Origin: Amycolatopsis sp. 2-15 | GTDB taxonomy: Bacteria; Actinomycetota; Actinomycetes; Mycobacteriales; Pseudonocardiaceae | Assembly: GCF_030285625.1 (NCBI RefSeq) | Contig: NZ_CP127294.1 | Span: 8,774,001-8,838,000, forward strand | Length of the DNA: 64,000 nt | Direction of reading: 5' to 3' | In this document: in pieces, positions 55,156 through 63,305 of the stretch | Position numbering within the stretch: the stretch's first letter is position 1 | Layout of the letters: the number at the start of each line of letters is the position of its first letter | The notes under the pieces: generated by a model | Seen by the model: the letters and a program-made list of their open reading frames with translations, nothing else | Databases searched by the model: none | What the model was told of the DNA's origin: nothing | Position numbers and translations under genes: made by a program

Positions 55156-57272
55156 GCGTTCTCCTTGTCGACGGTGACGGCGGCGAGCTCACGCAGGATC
55201 CAGTCGACCTGCGTGCGCATCAGGTTTTCCGCGACCTCCTCGGCCTGCGGGGTCATGTGGGTGGCCCCGGCCAGCGGGAGGAAGACGTGGGGGCGGCCCT
55301 TGGCGAGCAGGGCGCCGGAAAGCCGGAGTGAGTGCGCCGGGAAGACGTTGTCGTCGGCGAGGCCGTGGACGATGAGCAGCGCGCGGGACAGTTCGCCGGC
55401 GTCGGCGATGAGGGAGTTGTGCTCGTAGATCTCAGGGGCGTCCTGTGGTTTGCCGAGGTAACGCTCGGTGTAGTGGGTGTCGTAGAGGGCCCAGTCGGTG
55501 ACCGGGGCGCCGGCGACGGCGGCATGGAAGACGTCCGGGCGGCGCAGGACAGCCAGCGCCGAGAGATAACCGCCGTAGGACCAGCCGCGGATGGCGACGC
55601 GTTCGAGGTCCAGCTCGGGGTGGTCGGCCGCGGCGGCGTGCAGGGCGTCGACCTGGTCGGCGAGGGTGACGTCGGCGAGTTTGCCCGCGATCTCGCGTTC
55701 CCAGGCCGGGCCGCGGCCGGGCGAGCCGCGGCCGTCGGTGACGAGGACGGCGAAGCCCTGGTCGGCGAGCCACTGCGGGGTCAGGAATGCGTTGCGGCTC
55801 TGGAGCACGCGCTGGGCGTGCGGGCCGCCGTACGGGTCGAGCAGGACCGGGAGCTTGCCTTCGCTGGGTTCGTAGCCGCGCGGCAGCACCAGTGCGGCGC
55901 GAAGGCCGCGCTCGCCGAGGGTGAGCCACGTCAGGTTGGGCTCGATCTCGGGGTCCACAGTGGACGAGGTGATCTCCCCCACCTGAACACCATCGCGCAG
56001 GACCGTGACCACCGGGCCGCTGTGGGCGAGGCTCCACTCCGTGAGCACGGTCAGCTCCGTGCTGCCGGCGCCGACGTGCACGCCGTCCTGAGTGGACAGT
56101 CGCTGGACGCCGCCGGCTTCAGTACGGAAGACGTGGATCTGCGTGGAGTCGGCCTCCGACGCGGTGAAGAGCACCTGCTCGCCCGCGTGCAGGACCGCGC
56201 GCAGCTGCAGGCCCGGCGGGGTGACGCGCTCCCCCGCCACCACGAGCCGGTTGTCGCCGTCGGCTGCGCTCGTGGTGACGAGCCGGCCGTCGGAGGTCCA
56301 CGCGGGCACGCCCTGCACGATGTCGACCCAGTGGTCGTCGGTCTCGGTGTGCAGCTCGGTCACGGAGCCGTCGGCCGGGTCGAGGGCCAGCACGGTGAGG
56401 CGCTTCTGGTCGCGCGGCTGCACCGCGAGCAGCGGCGCGCCGCCGGCCGACCAGTGCACCGTCACCAAGTACTCCCAGTCGCCGCGCTCGACGTCGACGC
56501 GACTGCCGTCCAGCCCCAGCACCGCGAGCGACACCACGGCGTTGGGCGAACCCGCCGACGGGTAGGCCACGACGTTGGCCGGGTGGTCCGGGTTCGCGGG
56601 GTCGCCGATCGTCCAGCGCGGCACCGGGCCGCGGTCGGAGCGCTCCACGATCAGGCTTTGCCCATCCGGCGCCCACCAGTAGCCGCGCGTGCGGTCCATC
56701 TCCTCGGCGGCGATGAACTCCGCGAGGCCCCACGCGATGTCCGCCGCGTCGCTGCCCTCTTCCTCGACGAGTGCGCGGTCGGTGCCCGTGGCCAGCTCGA
56801 TCACGCGCAGGCGGCGGTCGCGGACGTAGGCGACGTGCGTGCCGGTCGGGTTGGGGCGCGGGTCGACGACCGAGCCGTCGACGAGCACCGCGGTGGCGCC
56901 GGTGGCCAGGTCGAGCGTGTAGAGCTTGCCGGACAGCGTGAAGGTGACGACGGTGAACGCGTCGTCCACGCCGTAAGCCACCACGCCGCCGCCGGTCTCC
57001 CGCGCGCGTTCGCGCCGCGCCCGCTCCTCCGGCGGCAGGTCCTCCTCGCCAGGCAGCAGCTCCGCGGCGTCGACGAGCTTGACCTCCGTACCGGTCGCGA
57101 GGTCGAGCGACCACAGGCTGTTCCGCGGGTCCGTGCCCGTCTCACTGCGCAGGAACAGCACGCGCGAGCCGTCCGGGGCCACGCGGAACTGCTTGGGGGC
57201 GCCGAGGGTGAAGCGCTGCGTGCGGGCCTGGCGGCGGAGGAACGGAACGTCGTCGAGAGCAGAGTCGGTCAC
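55152..57272 (-). CDS. S9 family prolyl peptidase (dipeptidyl peptidase IV-like)
   Basis: 706 residues from GTG 57272. The N-terminal 430 residues form a beta-propeller with a DPP4 glutamate motif in WGLAEFIAAEEMDRTRGYWW. The C-terminal hydrolase domain has the nucleophile in IRGWSYGGYLSALAVL (GWSYGG), the Asp in VHGLADDNVFPAHSL, and the His in LAGATHMTP. The active-site Tyr region is LPVLLDPYGGPHAQRVL. No signal peptide, so probably cytoplasmic, acting on proline-containing peptides. Confidence 0.93.
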   Translation of the reverse strand: MTDSALDDVPFLRRQARTQRFTLGAPKQFRVAPDGSRVLFLRSETGTDPRNSLWSLDLATGTEVKLVDAAELLPGEEDLPPEERARRERARETGGGVVAYGVDDAFTVVTFTLSGKLYTLDLATGATAVLVDGSVVDPRPNPTGTHVAYVRDRRLRVIELATGTDRALVEEEGSDAADIAWGLAEFIAAEEMDRTRGYWWAPDGQSLIVERSDRGPVPRWTIGDPANPDHPANVVAYPSAGSPNAVVSLAVLGLDGSRVDVERGDWEYLVTVHWSAGGAPLLAVQPRDQKRLTVLALDPADGSVTELHTETDDHWVDIVQGVPAWTSDGRLVTTSAADGDNRLVVAGERVTPPGLQLRAVLHAGEQVLFTASEADSTQIHVFRTEAGGVQRLSTQDGVHVGAGSTELTVLTEWSLAHSGPVVTVLRDGVQVGEITSSTVDPEIEPNLTWLTLGERGLRAALVLPRGYEPSEGKLPVLLDPYGGPHAQRVLQSRNAFLTPQWLADQGFAVLVTDGRGSPGRGPAWEREIAGKLADVTLADQVDALHAAAADHPELDLERVAIRGWSYGGYLSALAVLRRPDVFHAAVAGAPVTDWALYDTHYTERYLGKPQDAPEIYEHNSLIADAGELSRALLIVHGLADDNVFPAHSLRLSGALLAKGRPHVFLPLAGATHMTPQAEEVAENLMRTQVDWILRELAAVTVDKENA

Positions 57273-57292
57273 GCCCGCACTCTTCCAGACGA

Positions 57293-58144
57293 TCAGGCCG
57301 GCACGCCATCACCCTTCAGCTTCGCCAGCTGCTCGGCGACGTCGAACTGCGGCTCCGGGAACCGCGGCGCCATCTCCGTCATCGTCTCGATCAGCAGCTC
57401 GGCGACGGCCCAGTTGCGGTACCACTTGCGATCGGCCGGCACGACGTACCACGGCGCGTGCTCGGTCGACGTACGCGCGAGCAGGTCGGCGTACGCCTGC
57501 GCGTAGGCGTCCCAATGGCCGCGGGCCTCGACGTCGGACGGCGCGAACTTCCAGATCTTCTCCGGCCGTTCCAGCCGCGCGACGAGCCGGCGCAGCTGTT
57601 CCTCGGGCGAGATGTGGAGGAACACCTTGACGATCGTGGTGCCGCCCGCCACGACCTCGTTCTCGAACGCGTTGATCTGCGAGATCCGGCTGCGCCGCTC
57701 GGCCGCAGTGAGCAGGCCGGACACGCGGGGCACGAGCACGTCCTCGTAGTGCGACCGGTCGAACACCCCGATCTGGCCCGACGCCGGCAGCTCCTTGCGG
57801 ATGCGCCACAGGAAGTCGTGCCGGCGCTCGGCGGGCGTGGGCACCTTGAAGCCCTTGTAGCGCACGCCCATCGGGTTCACCAGGCCCAGCACGTGCCGGA
57901 CGGTGCCGCCCTTGCCGGAGGTGTCCATGCCTTGCAGCACCAGCAACACGCTGCGGCCGCCTCCGCTCGTGCCCTCGGCGTACAGCGCCTCCTGCAGGGC
58001 GTCGAGCCGCTCACCGGCGGTGGCGAGTTTCTTCTCGCCCTTGCCCTTCTTGCCCGGCCCGACCGGTGAGGACCCCGGGTCCGGCAGCTCCGCCGTGGCA
58101 CGGAGCGCGTCGCGGACCCGGGTTCCGTTGTCGTTCTTCGCCAT
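57293..58144 (-). CDS. Polyphosphate kinase 2 family protein
   Basis: 283-residue P-loop kinase that transfers phosphate between polyphosphate and nucleotides. Walker A is LQGMDTSGKGGTVRHVLG. The family motif continues with FLWRIRKELPASGQIGVFDR, then SHYEDVLVPRV. The Walker B-like segment is VKVFLHISPEEQLRRLVARL, and the lid includes KIWKFAPSDVEARGHWDAY. The layout fits the class I/III PPK2 'polyphosphate:nucleotide phosphotransferase' group. It lies 20 bp upstream of the S9 peptidase start. Confidence 0.93.
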   Translation of the reverse strand: MAKNDNGTRVRDALRATAELPDPGSSPVGPGKKGKGEKKLATAGERLDALQEALYAEGTSGGGRSVLLVLQGMDTSGKGGTVRHVLGLVNPMGVRYKGFKVPTPAERRHDFLWRIRKELPASGQIGVFDRSHYEDVLVPRVSGLLTAAERRSRISQINAFENEVVAGGTTIVKVFLHISPEEQLRRLVARLERPEKIWKFAPSDVEARGHWDAYAQAYADLLARTSTEHAPWYVVPADRKWYRNWAVAELLIETMTEMAPRFPEPQFDVAEQLAKLKGDGVPA

Positions 58145-58159
58145 CCGGCGACGATAACC

Positions 58160-58627
58160 TCAGGAAGCGGCCTTCGCGGCGAAGAGTTTCAGCAGTCCGT
58201 GCCAACCGCCCTCGGTGTCCACACCGTCGTAAACCTTCTCGGCGGTGGCGCCGTGCCGCTCGAACGCGCGGTGCTCGATGGCGACTCGCGTGGTCCCGGG
58301 CCCCTCCGCGGTGAAAACGACCTCGATCTCGCTCGCGCGCGCCGGGTCCGGATCGATCTTCCAGTCCCCGTCGATGTGCCACGACAGAACCACTCGGCCG
58401 GGTGGCTCCCAGACGAGCACGTGACCCCACACGCACTCGGACCCGTCGGTGAGCCGCTCGTACCAGCGTCCCCCTTCCTTCGATTCGAGGACCACTTCGG
58501 CGAGCTCGCCCTCGCCCAGGTGGTGCTCCCTCGGCCACCAGCTGTCGAACCCCTCGGTGTAGACCTTGAACGCGTGCTCGCGCGAGCACGCGACGGTGAT
58601 CGTCTTGCGGACCGGTTCCAGTGTCAT
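58160..58627 (-). CDS. SRPBCC/AHSA1-domain protein
   Basis: 155 residues from ATG 58627, overlapping the ArsR stop (ATGA). The START-like fold is seen in RKTITVACSREHAFKVYTEG, GFDSWWPREHHLGEGELAEV, RLTDGSECVWGHVLVWEPPG and RVVLSWHIDGDWKIDPDPA. AHSA1-like proteins often pair with ArsR regulators, as here, but the ligand is unknown. The last residues (GGWHGLLKLFAAKA) form the closing helix. Confidence 0.9.
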   Translation of the reverse strand: MTLEPVRKTITVACSREHAFKVYTEGFDSWWPREHHLGEGELAEVVLESKEGGRWYERLTDGSECVWGHVLVWEPPGRVVLSWHIDGDWKIDPDPARASEIEVVFTAEGPGTTRVAIEHRAFERHGATAEKVYDGVDTEGGWHGLLKLFAAKAAS

Positions 58628-58950
58628 GGCTCTTCGCTTCCTGAGACGGTTTCCTCGGCTTTCCTGGCGAACGAACTCAGCGCGTCCGACCACATCTCGT
58701 CGAGGTAGGCGCGCAGCGCGGCAATCCCTTCGGGGCGCAGCCGGTACAGCCGTTTCGTCCCGGCCGCCTGGTCGAGAACCAAGCCCGCCTCCTTGAGCAC
58801 CTTCAGGTGCTGCGAGACCGCCGGACGACTGATCGGCAACGTCGCGGCCAGCTCCCCCACCGCACGCGGCCCTTCGCGGAGCGCTTCGAAGATCGCGCGC
58901 CGGGACGGGTCGGCCAGGGCGGAGAGCTGGTCGCTTCCGTAAGTCGCCAC
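58624..58950 (-). CDS. ArsR-family transcriptional regulator
   Basis: 108 residues from GTG 58950. The winged helix reads LADPSRRAIFEALREGPRAV, GELAATLPISRPAVSQHLKV and LKEAGLVLDQAAGTKRLYRL. Metal-binding cysteines of classic ArsR/SmtB are absent, so it is of the non-metal subgroup that accompanies AHSA1 genes. A start at 58974 would fall within the operator palindrome and was rejected. Confidence 0.92.
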   Translation of the reverse strand: MATYGSDQLSALADPSRRAIFEALREGPRAVGELAATLPISRPAVSQHLKVLKEAGLVLDQAAGTKRLYRLRPEGIAALRAYLDEMWSDALSSFARKAEETVSGSEEP

Positions 58951-58954
58951 GAAC

Positions 58955-58972
58955 GGTAAGTTACAGCTTACC
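58955..58972. promoter_or_regulatory. Probable ArsR operator
   Basis: GGTAAG-TTACAG-CTTACC is a perfect inverted repeat immediately before the ArsR start (58950), suited to autoregulation of the arsR-AHSA1 pair. The plus-strand gene that diverges here starts 123 bp away. Confidence 0.65.
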
Positions 58973-59094
58973 AAGGACGGCGGTCAACGCCACGCATCGT
59001 TTCGCCGGTCAGACCACCAGACTGCGCAACAAACGGCGGGTTAAAGCAACGTTTCCCGGCTGAAGTCCCCGCTCGTTGGATCTAGCCTGAACGC

Positions 59095-60330
59095 ATGACG
59101 ACGCTCGCCGGTCGGGAGACCGCCAGCCCTGCCTCCGCCGACGGCTTCATCGAGCTCGACGAGCGATGGAGCACGCACAACTACCACCCGCTGCCCGTCG
59201 TGATCGCCGAGGCCGAGGGCGCGACGGTGACCGACGTCGAGGGCAAGAGCTACCTCGACTTCCTGTCCGGTTACTCCGCCTTGAACTTCGGCCACCGCCA
59301 CCCCGCGCTGATCGCCGCGGCCGTGGAGCAGCTGGGCCGGGTCACGCTGACCTCGCGCGCGTTCCACCACGACCAGCTCGGGCTGTTCTGCCGCGAGCTC
59401 GCCGAGCTGACCGGCACCGAGATGGTGCTGCCGATGAACTCCGGCGCCGAGGCCGTGGAGTCGGCGGTGAAGGTGGCGCGCAAGTGGGCCCACCAGGTCA
59501 AGGGCGTGCCCGACGGCACGGCCGAGATCGTGGTCGCCGGCGCCAACTTCCACGGCCGCACCACCACGATCGTCTCGTTCTCCACCGACGACACCGCGCG
59601 CGCCGGCTTCGGGCCGTTCACGCCCGGCTTCGTCACGGTCCCCTACGGCGACGCGGCCGCCCTGCGCGCCGCCATCACCCCGCGCACGGCCGCGGTGCTG
59701 CTGGAACCGGTGCAGGGCGAGGCGGGCGTGATCGTGCCGCCGGCCGGTTACTTCGCCGACGTGCGCCGCGCGTGCGACGAGAACGGCGTGCTGCTCATCG
59801 CCGACGAGATCCAGTCCGGCCTCGCCCGCACGGGCACCGTACTGGCTCTGGACCACGAGGGCGTGCGCGCCGACGTGTACACCCTCGGCAAGGCCCTCGG
59901 CGGCGGCATCCTGCCCGTGTCCGCCGTGGTCGGCAGCCGCGACGTACTGGGCGTGTTGAAGCCGGGCGAACACGGCTCGACGTTCGGCGGCAACCCGGTG
60001 GCTTGCGCCGTCGGGCGCGCCGTGGTGCGGCTGCTGCAGACCGGTGAGTACCAGCAGCGCTCGGCCGAGCTGGGCGCGCACCTGCACGAACGGCTGTCGG
60101 CTTTGGTCGGCCACGGCCTGTCAGCGGTTCGCGGCCGCGGCCTGTGGGCGGGCGTGGACATCGCGCCGGGTGGGCCCACGGGGCGCGCTGCGTCCGAGGC
60201 GCTCGCCGGGCTGGGTGTGCTGTGCAAGGAGACGCACGACCACACGCTGCGCATCGCGCCGCCGCTGGTGATCAGCCGCGCGGAGCTGGACCGCGGCATC
60301 GACGCGATCGCCCAGGTGGTGCGCCGCTAG
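59095..60330 (+). CDS. rocD: Ornithine aminotransferase
   Basis: 411-residue PLP class III aminotransferase converting ornithine and 2-oxoglutarate to glutamate semialdehyde. HNYHPLPVVIAEAEGATVTD at the N-terminus is typical of ornithine aminotransferases. The cofactor Asp lies in LLIADEIQSGLARTG, and the Schiff-base Lys in TLGKALGGGILPVSAV. Other family marks are MNSGAEAVESAVKVARKWAH and LEPVQGEAGVIVPPAGY. It is a single gene; the next gene starts 45 bp later. Confidence 0.93.
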   Translation: MTTLAGRETASPASADGFIELDERWSTHNYHPLPVVIAEAEGATVTDVEGKSYLDFLSGYSALNFGHRHPALIAAAVEQLGRVTLTSRAFHHDQLGLFCRELAELTGTEMVLPMNSGAEAVESAVKVARKWAHQVKGVPDGTAEIVVAGANFHGRTTTIVSFSTDDTARAGFGPFTPGFVTVPYGDAAALRAAITPRTAAVLLEPVQGEAGVIVPPAGYFADVRRACDENGVLLIADEIQSGLARTGTVLALDHEGVRADVYTLGKALGGGILPVSAVVGSRDVLGVLKPGEHGSTFGGNPVACAVGRAVVRLLQTGEYQQRSAELGAHLHERLSALVGHGLSAVRGRGLWAGVDIAPGGPTGRAASEALAGLGVLCKETHDHTLRIAPPLVISRAELDRGIDAIAQVVRR

Positions 60331-60375
60331 TCCGTTCGCGGGAGCGTTTCGCCCGGTTCGCTCGTTGGGTCCGGT

Positions 60376-61731
60376 ATGGGACGAGGGGACTGGGTGGAAC
60401 GCCCGCTGGTCGGCACGGACGACGTCGACCCGGCGCAGCTGTACGCGCGGGGCAAGACGCTGCGGGAGCGGGCGCCGGTCGAGGCGCACGACCACGCGGC
60501 GGCGGGCGCCGGCCGGCCGGGTGTGCGGGAGTACTTCGAGGCGAGCAACGCCGGGCGGCTGCCCGAGCTGGTGGAGCTGCGGCGGGAGCGGATGGCGGCG
60601 TCGCCGTTCACGTTCTTCCGCGGCGCGGCCGGGCTGATGGCGGCGGACCTCGCGGGGTCGCCGTCGTCGGGGCTCACCGCGCAGCTGTGCGGCGACGCGC
60701 ACGCGGCCAACTTCGGGCTGTACGGCACGCCTGAAGGCCGGATCGTGATGGACGTCAACGACTTCGACGAAACCGCCCCCGGGCCGTGGGAGTGGGACCT
60801 CAAGCGGCTGTCGGCGAGCCTCGTGCTCGCCGGGCGCGAAGGCGGGATCGGCTCCGCGGCGTGCCGCGAAGCCGCGGAGGACGCGGTGAAGTCCTACCGG
60901 CGCACGATCCGCGCTCTGGCGGAGCTGCCGTTCCTGCAGTCGTGGAACGCGTTGCCCGACGCGTCGGCCGTTTCGCGGGCGCGCGCCGACGAGCTGATCG
61001 ACGACTTCGCCGAAGCCGAGGAGAAGGCGCGCCGCAACACCAGCGCCAAGGTCGTGGCCAAGTGGACCCGCCACGTCGACGACCACGAGACCGGCCTGGC
61101 GCGCCACCGGTTCGTCGAGGACCCGCCCGTGCTCACGCACGTGGACGATGCCGCGGCCTCCTCGATCATTGCCGGGCTGGAGTCCTATGTGGACACCCTG
61201 CGCGAGTCACGGCGCACGCTCGTGTCGCGCTACCGCGTGGCCGACGTCGCGTTCCGCGTGGTCGGCACGGGCAGCGTCGGGCTGCGTAGCTACGTCGTGC
61301 TACTGCACGGCAACGAGGACGAAGACCTGGTGCTGCAAGTGAAACAGGCCCAGCCGTCGGCGCTGGCGCCGTACCTCGACGTGGCACCGGTCGAGCACGA
61401 GGGCCGCCGCATCGTCCACGGCGCCCGCCTCGTCCAAGCCGAGACCGACATCCTGCTGGGCTGGACGACGATCGACGGAATCCCGTTCGTGGTACGGCAG
61501 TTCCGCAACCTCAAGGGCGCCATCGACCCGGCCGCCCTGCGCAAGGACCACCTCGACGACTACGGCCGCCTCGCGGGCGCCCTCCTCGCCCGCGCTCACA
61601 CGCGCTCGCTGCACCCGCAGCTGCTCGCCGGCTACTTCGCCGACGACGAGGACCTGGACGAGGCGATCGGCGCGTATGCGGTGCGCTACGCCGATCAGAC
61701 GGAGGCGGATCACGCGGAGTTCACGAGCTGA
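60376..61731 (+). CDS. DUF2252 family protein
   Basis: 451 residues. Conserved segments include SPFTFFRGAAGLMAADLAGS, LCGDAHAANFGLYGTPEGRI and VMDVNDFDETAPGPWEWDLK, which resemble the HGD-x-H/NxF and D-x-DFD motifs of a kinase-like fold. Later ones are VVGTGSVGLRSYVVLLHGN, VLQVKQAQPSA and VVRQFRNLKGAIDPAAL. DUF2252 proteins are common in actinomycetes; function is unknown, though the G-D-x-H and D-F-D pattern suggests a phosphotransferase-like activity. A start at 60376 (ATG) fits. Confidence 0.88.
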   Translation: MGRGDWVERPLVGTDDVDPAQLYARGKTLRERAPVEAHDHAAAGAGRPGVREYFEASNAGRLPELVELRRERMAASPFTFFRGAAGLMAADLAGSPSSGLTAQLCGDAHAANFGLYGTPEGRIVMDVNDFDETAPGPWEWDLKRLSASLVLAGREGGIGSAACREAAEDAVKSYRRTIRALAELPFLQSWNALPDASAVSRARADELIDDFAEAEEKARRNTSAKVVAKWTRHVDDHETGLARHRFVEDPPVLTHVDDAAASSIIAGLESYVDTLRESRRTLVSRYRVADVAFRVVGTGSVGLRSYVVLLHGNEDEDLVLQVKQAQPSALAPYLDVAPVEHEGRRIVHGARLVQAETDILLGWTTIDGIPFVVRQFRNLKGAIDPAALRKDHLDDYGRLAGALLARAHTRSLHPQLLAGYFADDEDLDEAIGAYAVRYADQTEADHAEFTS

Positions 61732-61752
61732 CCGCGACCGACTGACCCACAC

Positions 61753-62628
61753 CTAGCCGACGAGTTCAGCCACATCCTCCGCACAGCCCCACGCCAGCGT
61801 GATCCCCGCGCCGCCGTGGCCGTAGCAGTGGATGACGTCGCCGGTACGTTCCAGACGCACGCTCGGACGGCCCGGGCGCAGGCCCACGCGCGTGCCGAGG
61901 ACGGCGGCGTCGGCCAGGCGCGGTTCCAGGTCGCGGCACCGGCGCACGATCGCCGCCGCGACGGTGGGGTCCGGTTCGAGGTCGTTGCGGCCGATCTCTT
62001 CAGTGCCGCCGCACACGACGTGGCGGCCGTGGGGGATCACGTAGGTCAGGTCGCCGTCGGCTTCCTCCACCGACCAGGACGTGAGGCCCGGGTCGGCGAG
62101 GTGCACGACCTGGCCGCGCACCGGCACGAGGGTGTCGTCGCCCGCGAGGGTGCCCCCGGCGAGGCCGGTGGCGTTGACGACGACGTCGGCGTCGGCCAGC
62201 GAGGTGACCGTGCGGTACTCGGTCCGCACGCCCAGCGCGGCGACCTGCTCGGCCAGCCACGTCAGGTACACCGGCGTGTCCACGAGCGCCGTGGTGAAGG
62301 CGAGCACCGAACCCTCGCGCGACACGTCGGTCATCGCGGTGAGCCAGCGGGGATCGGGCACGTCTTCGGCAACACGGATCCAGCCCGGCAGGAACCGGAT
62401 CCCGGGCGCCGCGAGCAGCGAGCGGTACACGCCGACGGTGGTCTCGGTCCAGCGCACCACGCGCTCGTCGGGCCGCGCCACCGGCGGGTAGATCAGCCCG
62501 CCGGCCACGGCCGACGTCGTCTCCGCCGGTTTGCCCGCCGTCACGACCGTGACGCTGTGGCCCGCCTCGGCCAGCCGGTACGCGCAGCTCAGCCCGACGA
62601 CCCCGCCGCCGGCCACGGTGATCCGCAT
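61753..62628 (-). CDS. FAD-dependent D-amino-acid oxidase
   Basis: 291 residues from ATG 62628 with GGAG upstream. The FAD motif is MRITVAGGGVVGLSCAYRLA. Family segments follow: AGGLIYPPVARPDERVVRWT, VVNATGLAGGTLAGDDTLVP, RGQVVHLADPGLTSW and VGLRPGRPSVRLERTGDVIH, ending CYGHGGAGITLAWGCAEDV, the DAO signature. It oxidises neutral or basic D-amino acids; specificity is not evident. The length is slightly below eukaryotic DAO (about 340) and usual for actinomycetes. It converges with the DUF2252 gene. Confidence 0.92.
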   Translation of the reverse strand: MRITVAGGGVVGLSCAYRLAEAGHSVTVVTAGKPAETTSAVAGGLIYPPVARPDERVVRWTETTVGVYRSLLAAPGIRFLPGWIRVAEDVPDPRWLTAMTDVSREGSVLAFTTALVDTPVYLTWLAEQVAALGVRTEYRTVTSLADADVVVNATGLAGGTLAGDDTLVPVRGQVVHLADPGLTSWSVEEADGDLTYVIPHGRHVVCGGTEEIGRNDLEPDPTVAAAIVRRCRDLEPRLADAAVLGTRVGLRPGRPSVRLERTGDVIHCYGHGGAGITLAWGCAEDVAELVG

Positions 62629-62729
62629 GCCGCTCCCTCCGCTCGTGCTCCCGCCCGTGATCGTGGCCGAAGCCGGGTCATCGGCGCCACCCGCCATCCG
62701 CGTAGGCTCGCTCCGGGGAGGGGAGAACC

Positions 62730-63305
62730 GTGAGCCGTGTTCTGGCGCTCGTCGCCGTGCTCTGTGCGCTGGCGACCGTCGCACTGGGACTCGCCTACGC
62801 GGGCGGGCACTCCCCCGGCGCGCTCGACGCGTGGGCCGCGCAAGCGATCGCCGGCCTGGGCCACACCACGCTGAACGTGCTCGTGCTGCCGACCGAGCCG
62901 TACGTGCTGATCCCGGCCATCGTGGTCATCGCCGGCACCTGCCTGTACCTGCGCCGCCGTACCGACGCGCTGCTGGCCGCCGCGGGCCCGGCGCTCGCCG
63001 TCGCGCTGAACACCTGGGTGCTCAAACCGCTGTTCGACCGCTGGAAGAACGACATCCTCGTCTACCCCAGCGGCCACACGGTGAGCCTGGTGACGGTGCT
63101 CGTCGTGCTGGTCCTGCTGGCGCGCCCGAAGGTGGTCACCGTCGTGCTCGGCGTGGTTCTCCTGTGCTGCGCGGCGATCGGCATGATCGGCCTCGGCTAC
63201 CACTACCTCACGGACATCGTCGGCGGCACGTTCTTCGCCACCGCCGTCGTGACCGGCCTGCGGGCCGTCACACCGCGTCGCGTGCCAGCGCCGTCAGCCG
63301 GCTGA
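62730..63305 (+). CDS. PAP2-family membrane phosphatase
   Basis: 191 residues from GTG 62730. Five to six hydrophobic helices carry the acid-phosphatase motifs: KPLFDRWKND (K-x6-RP variant), YPSGHTVSLVTVLVVL (PSGH) and GLGYHYLTDIVGGTFFATAV (SR-x5-H-x3-D variant with Y-H-x3-D). Substrates are lipid phosphates, for example undecaprenyl or phosphatidylglycerol phosphates. The Arg of the first motif and the Ser/Arg of the last are partly altered. Its 3' end overlaps zapE by 38 bp. Confidence 0.85.
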   Translation: MSRVLALVAVLCALATVALGLAYAGGHSPGALDAWAAQAIAGLGHTTLNVLVLPTEPYVLIPAIVVIAGTCLYLRRRTDALLAAAGPALAVALNTWVLKPLFDRWKNDILVYPSGHTVSLVTVLVVLVLLARPKVVTVVLGVVLLCCAAIGMIGLGYHYLTDIVGGTFFATAVVTGLRAVTPRRVPAPSAG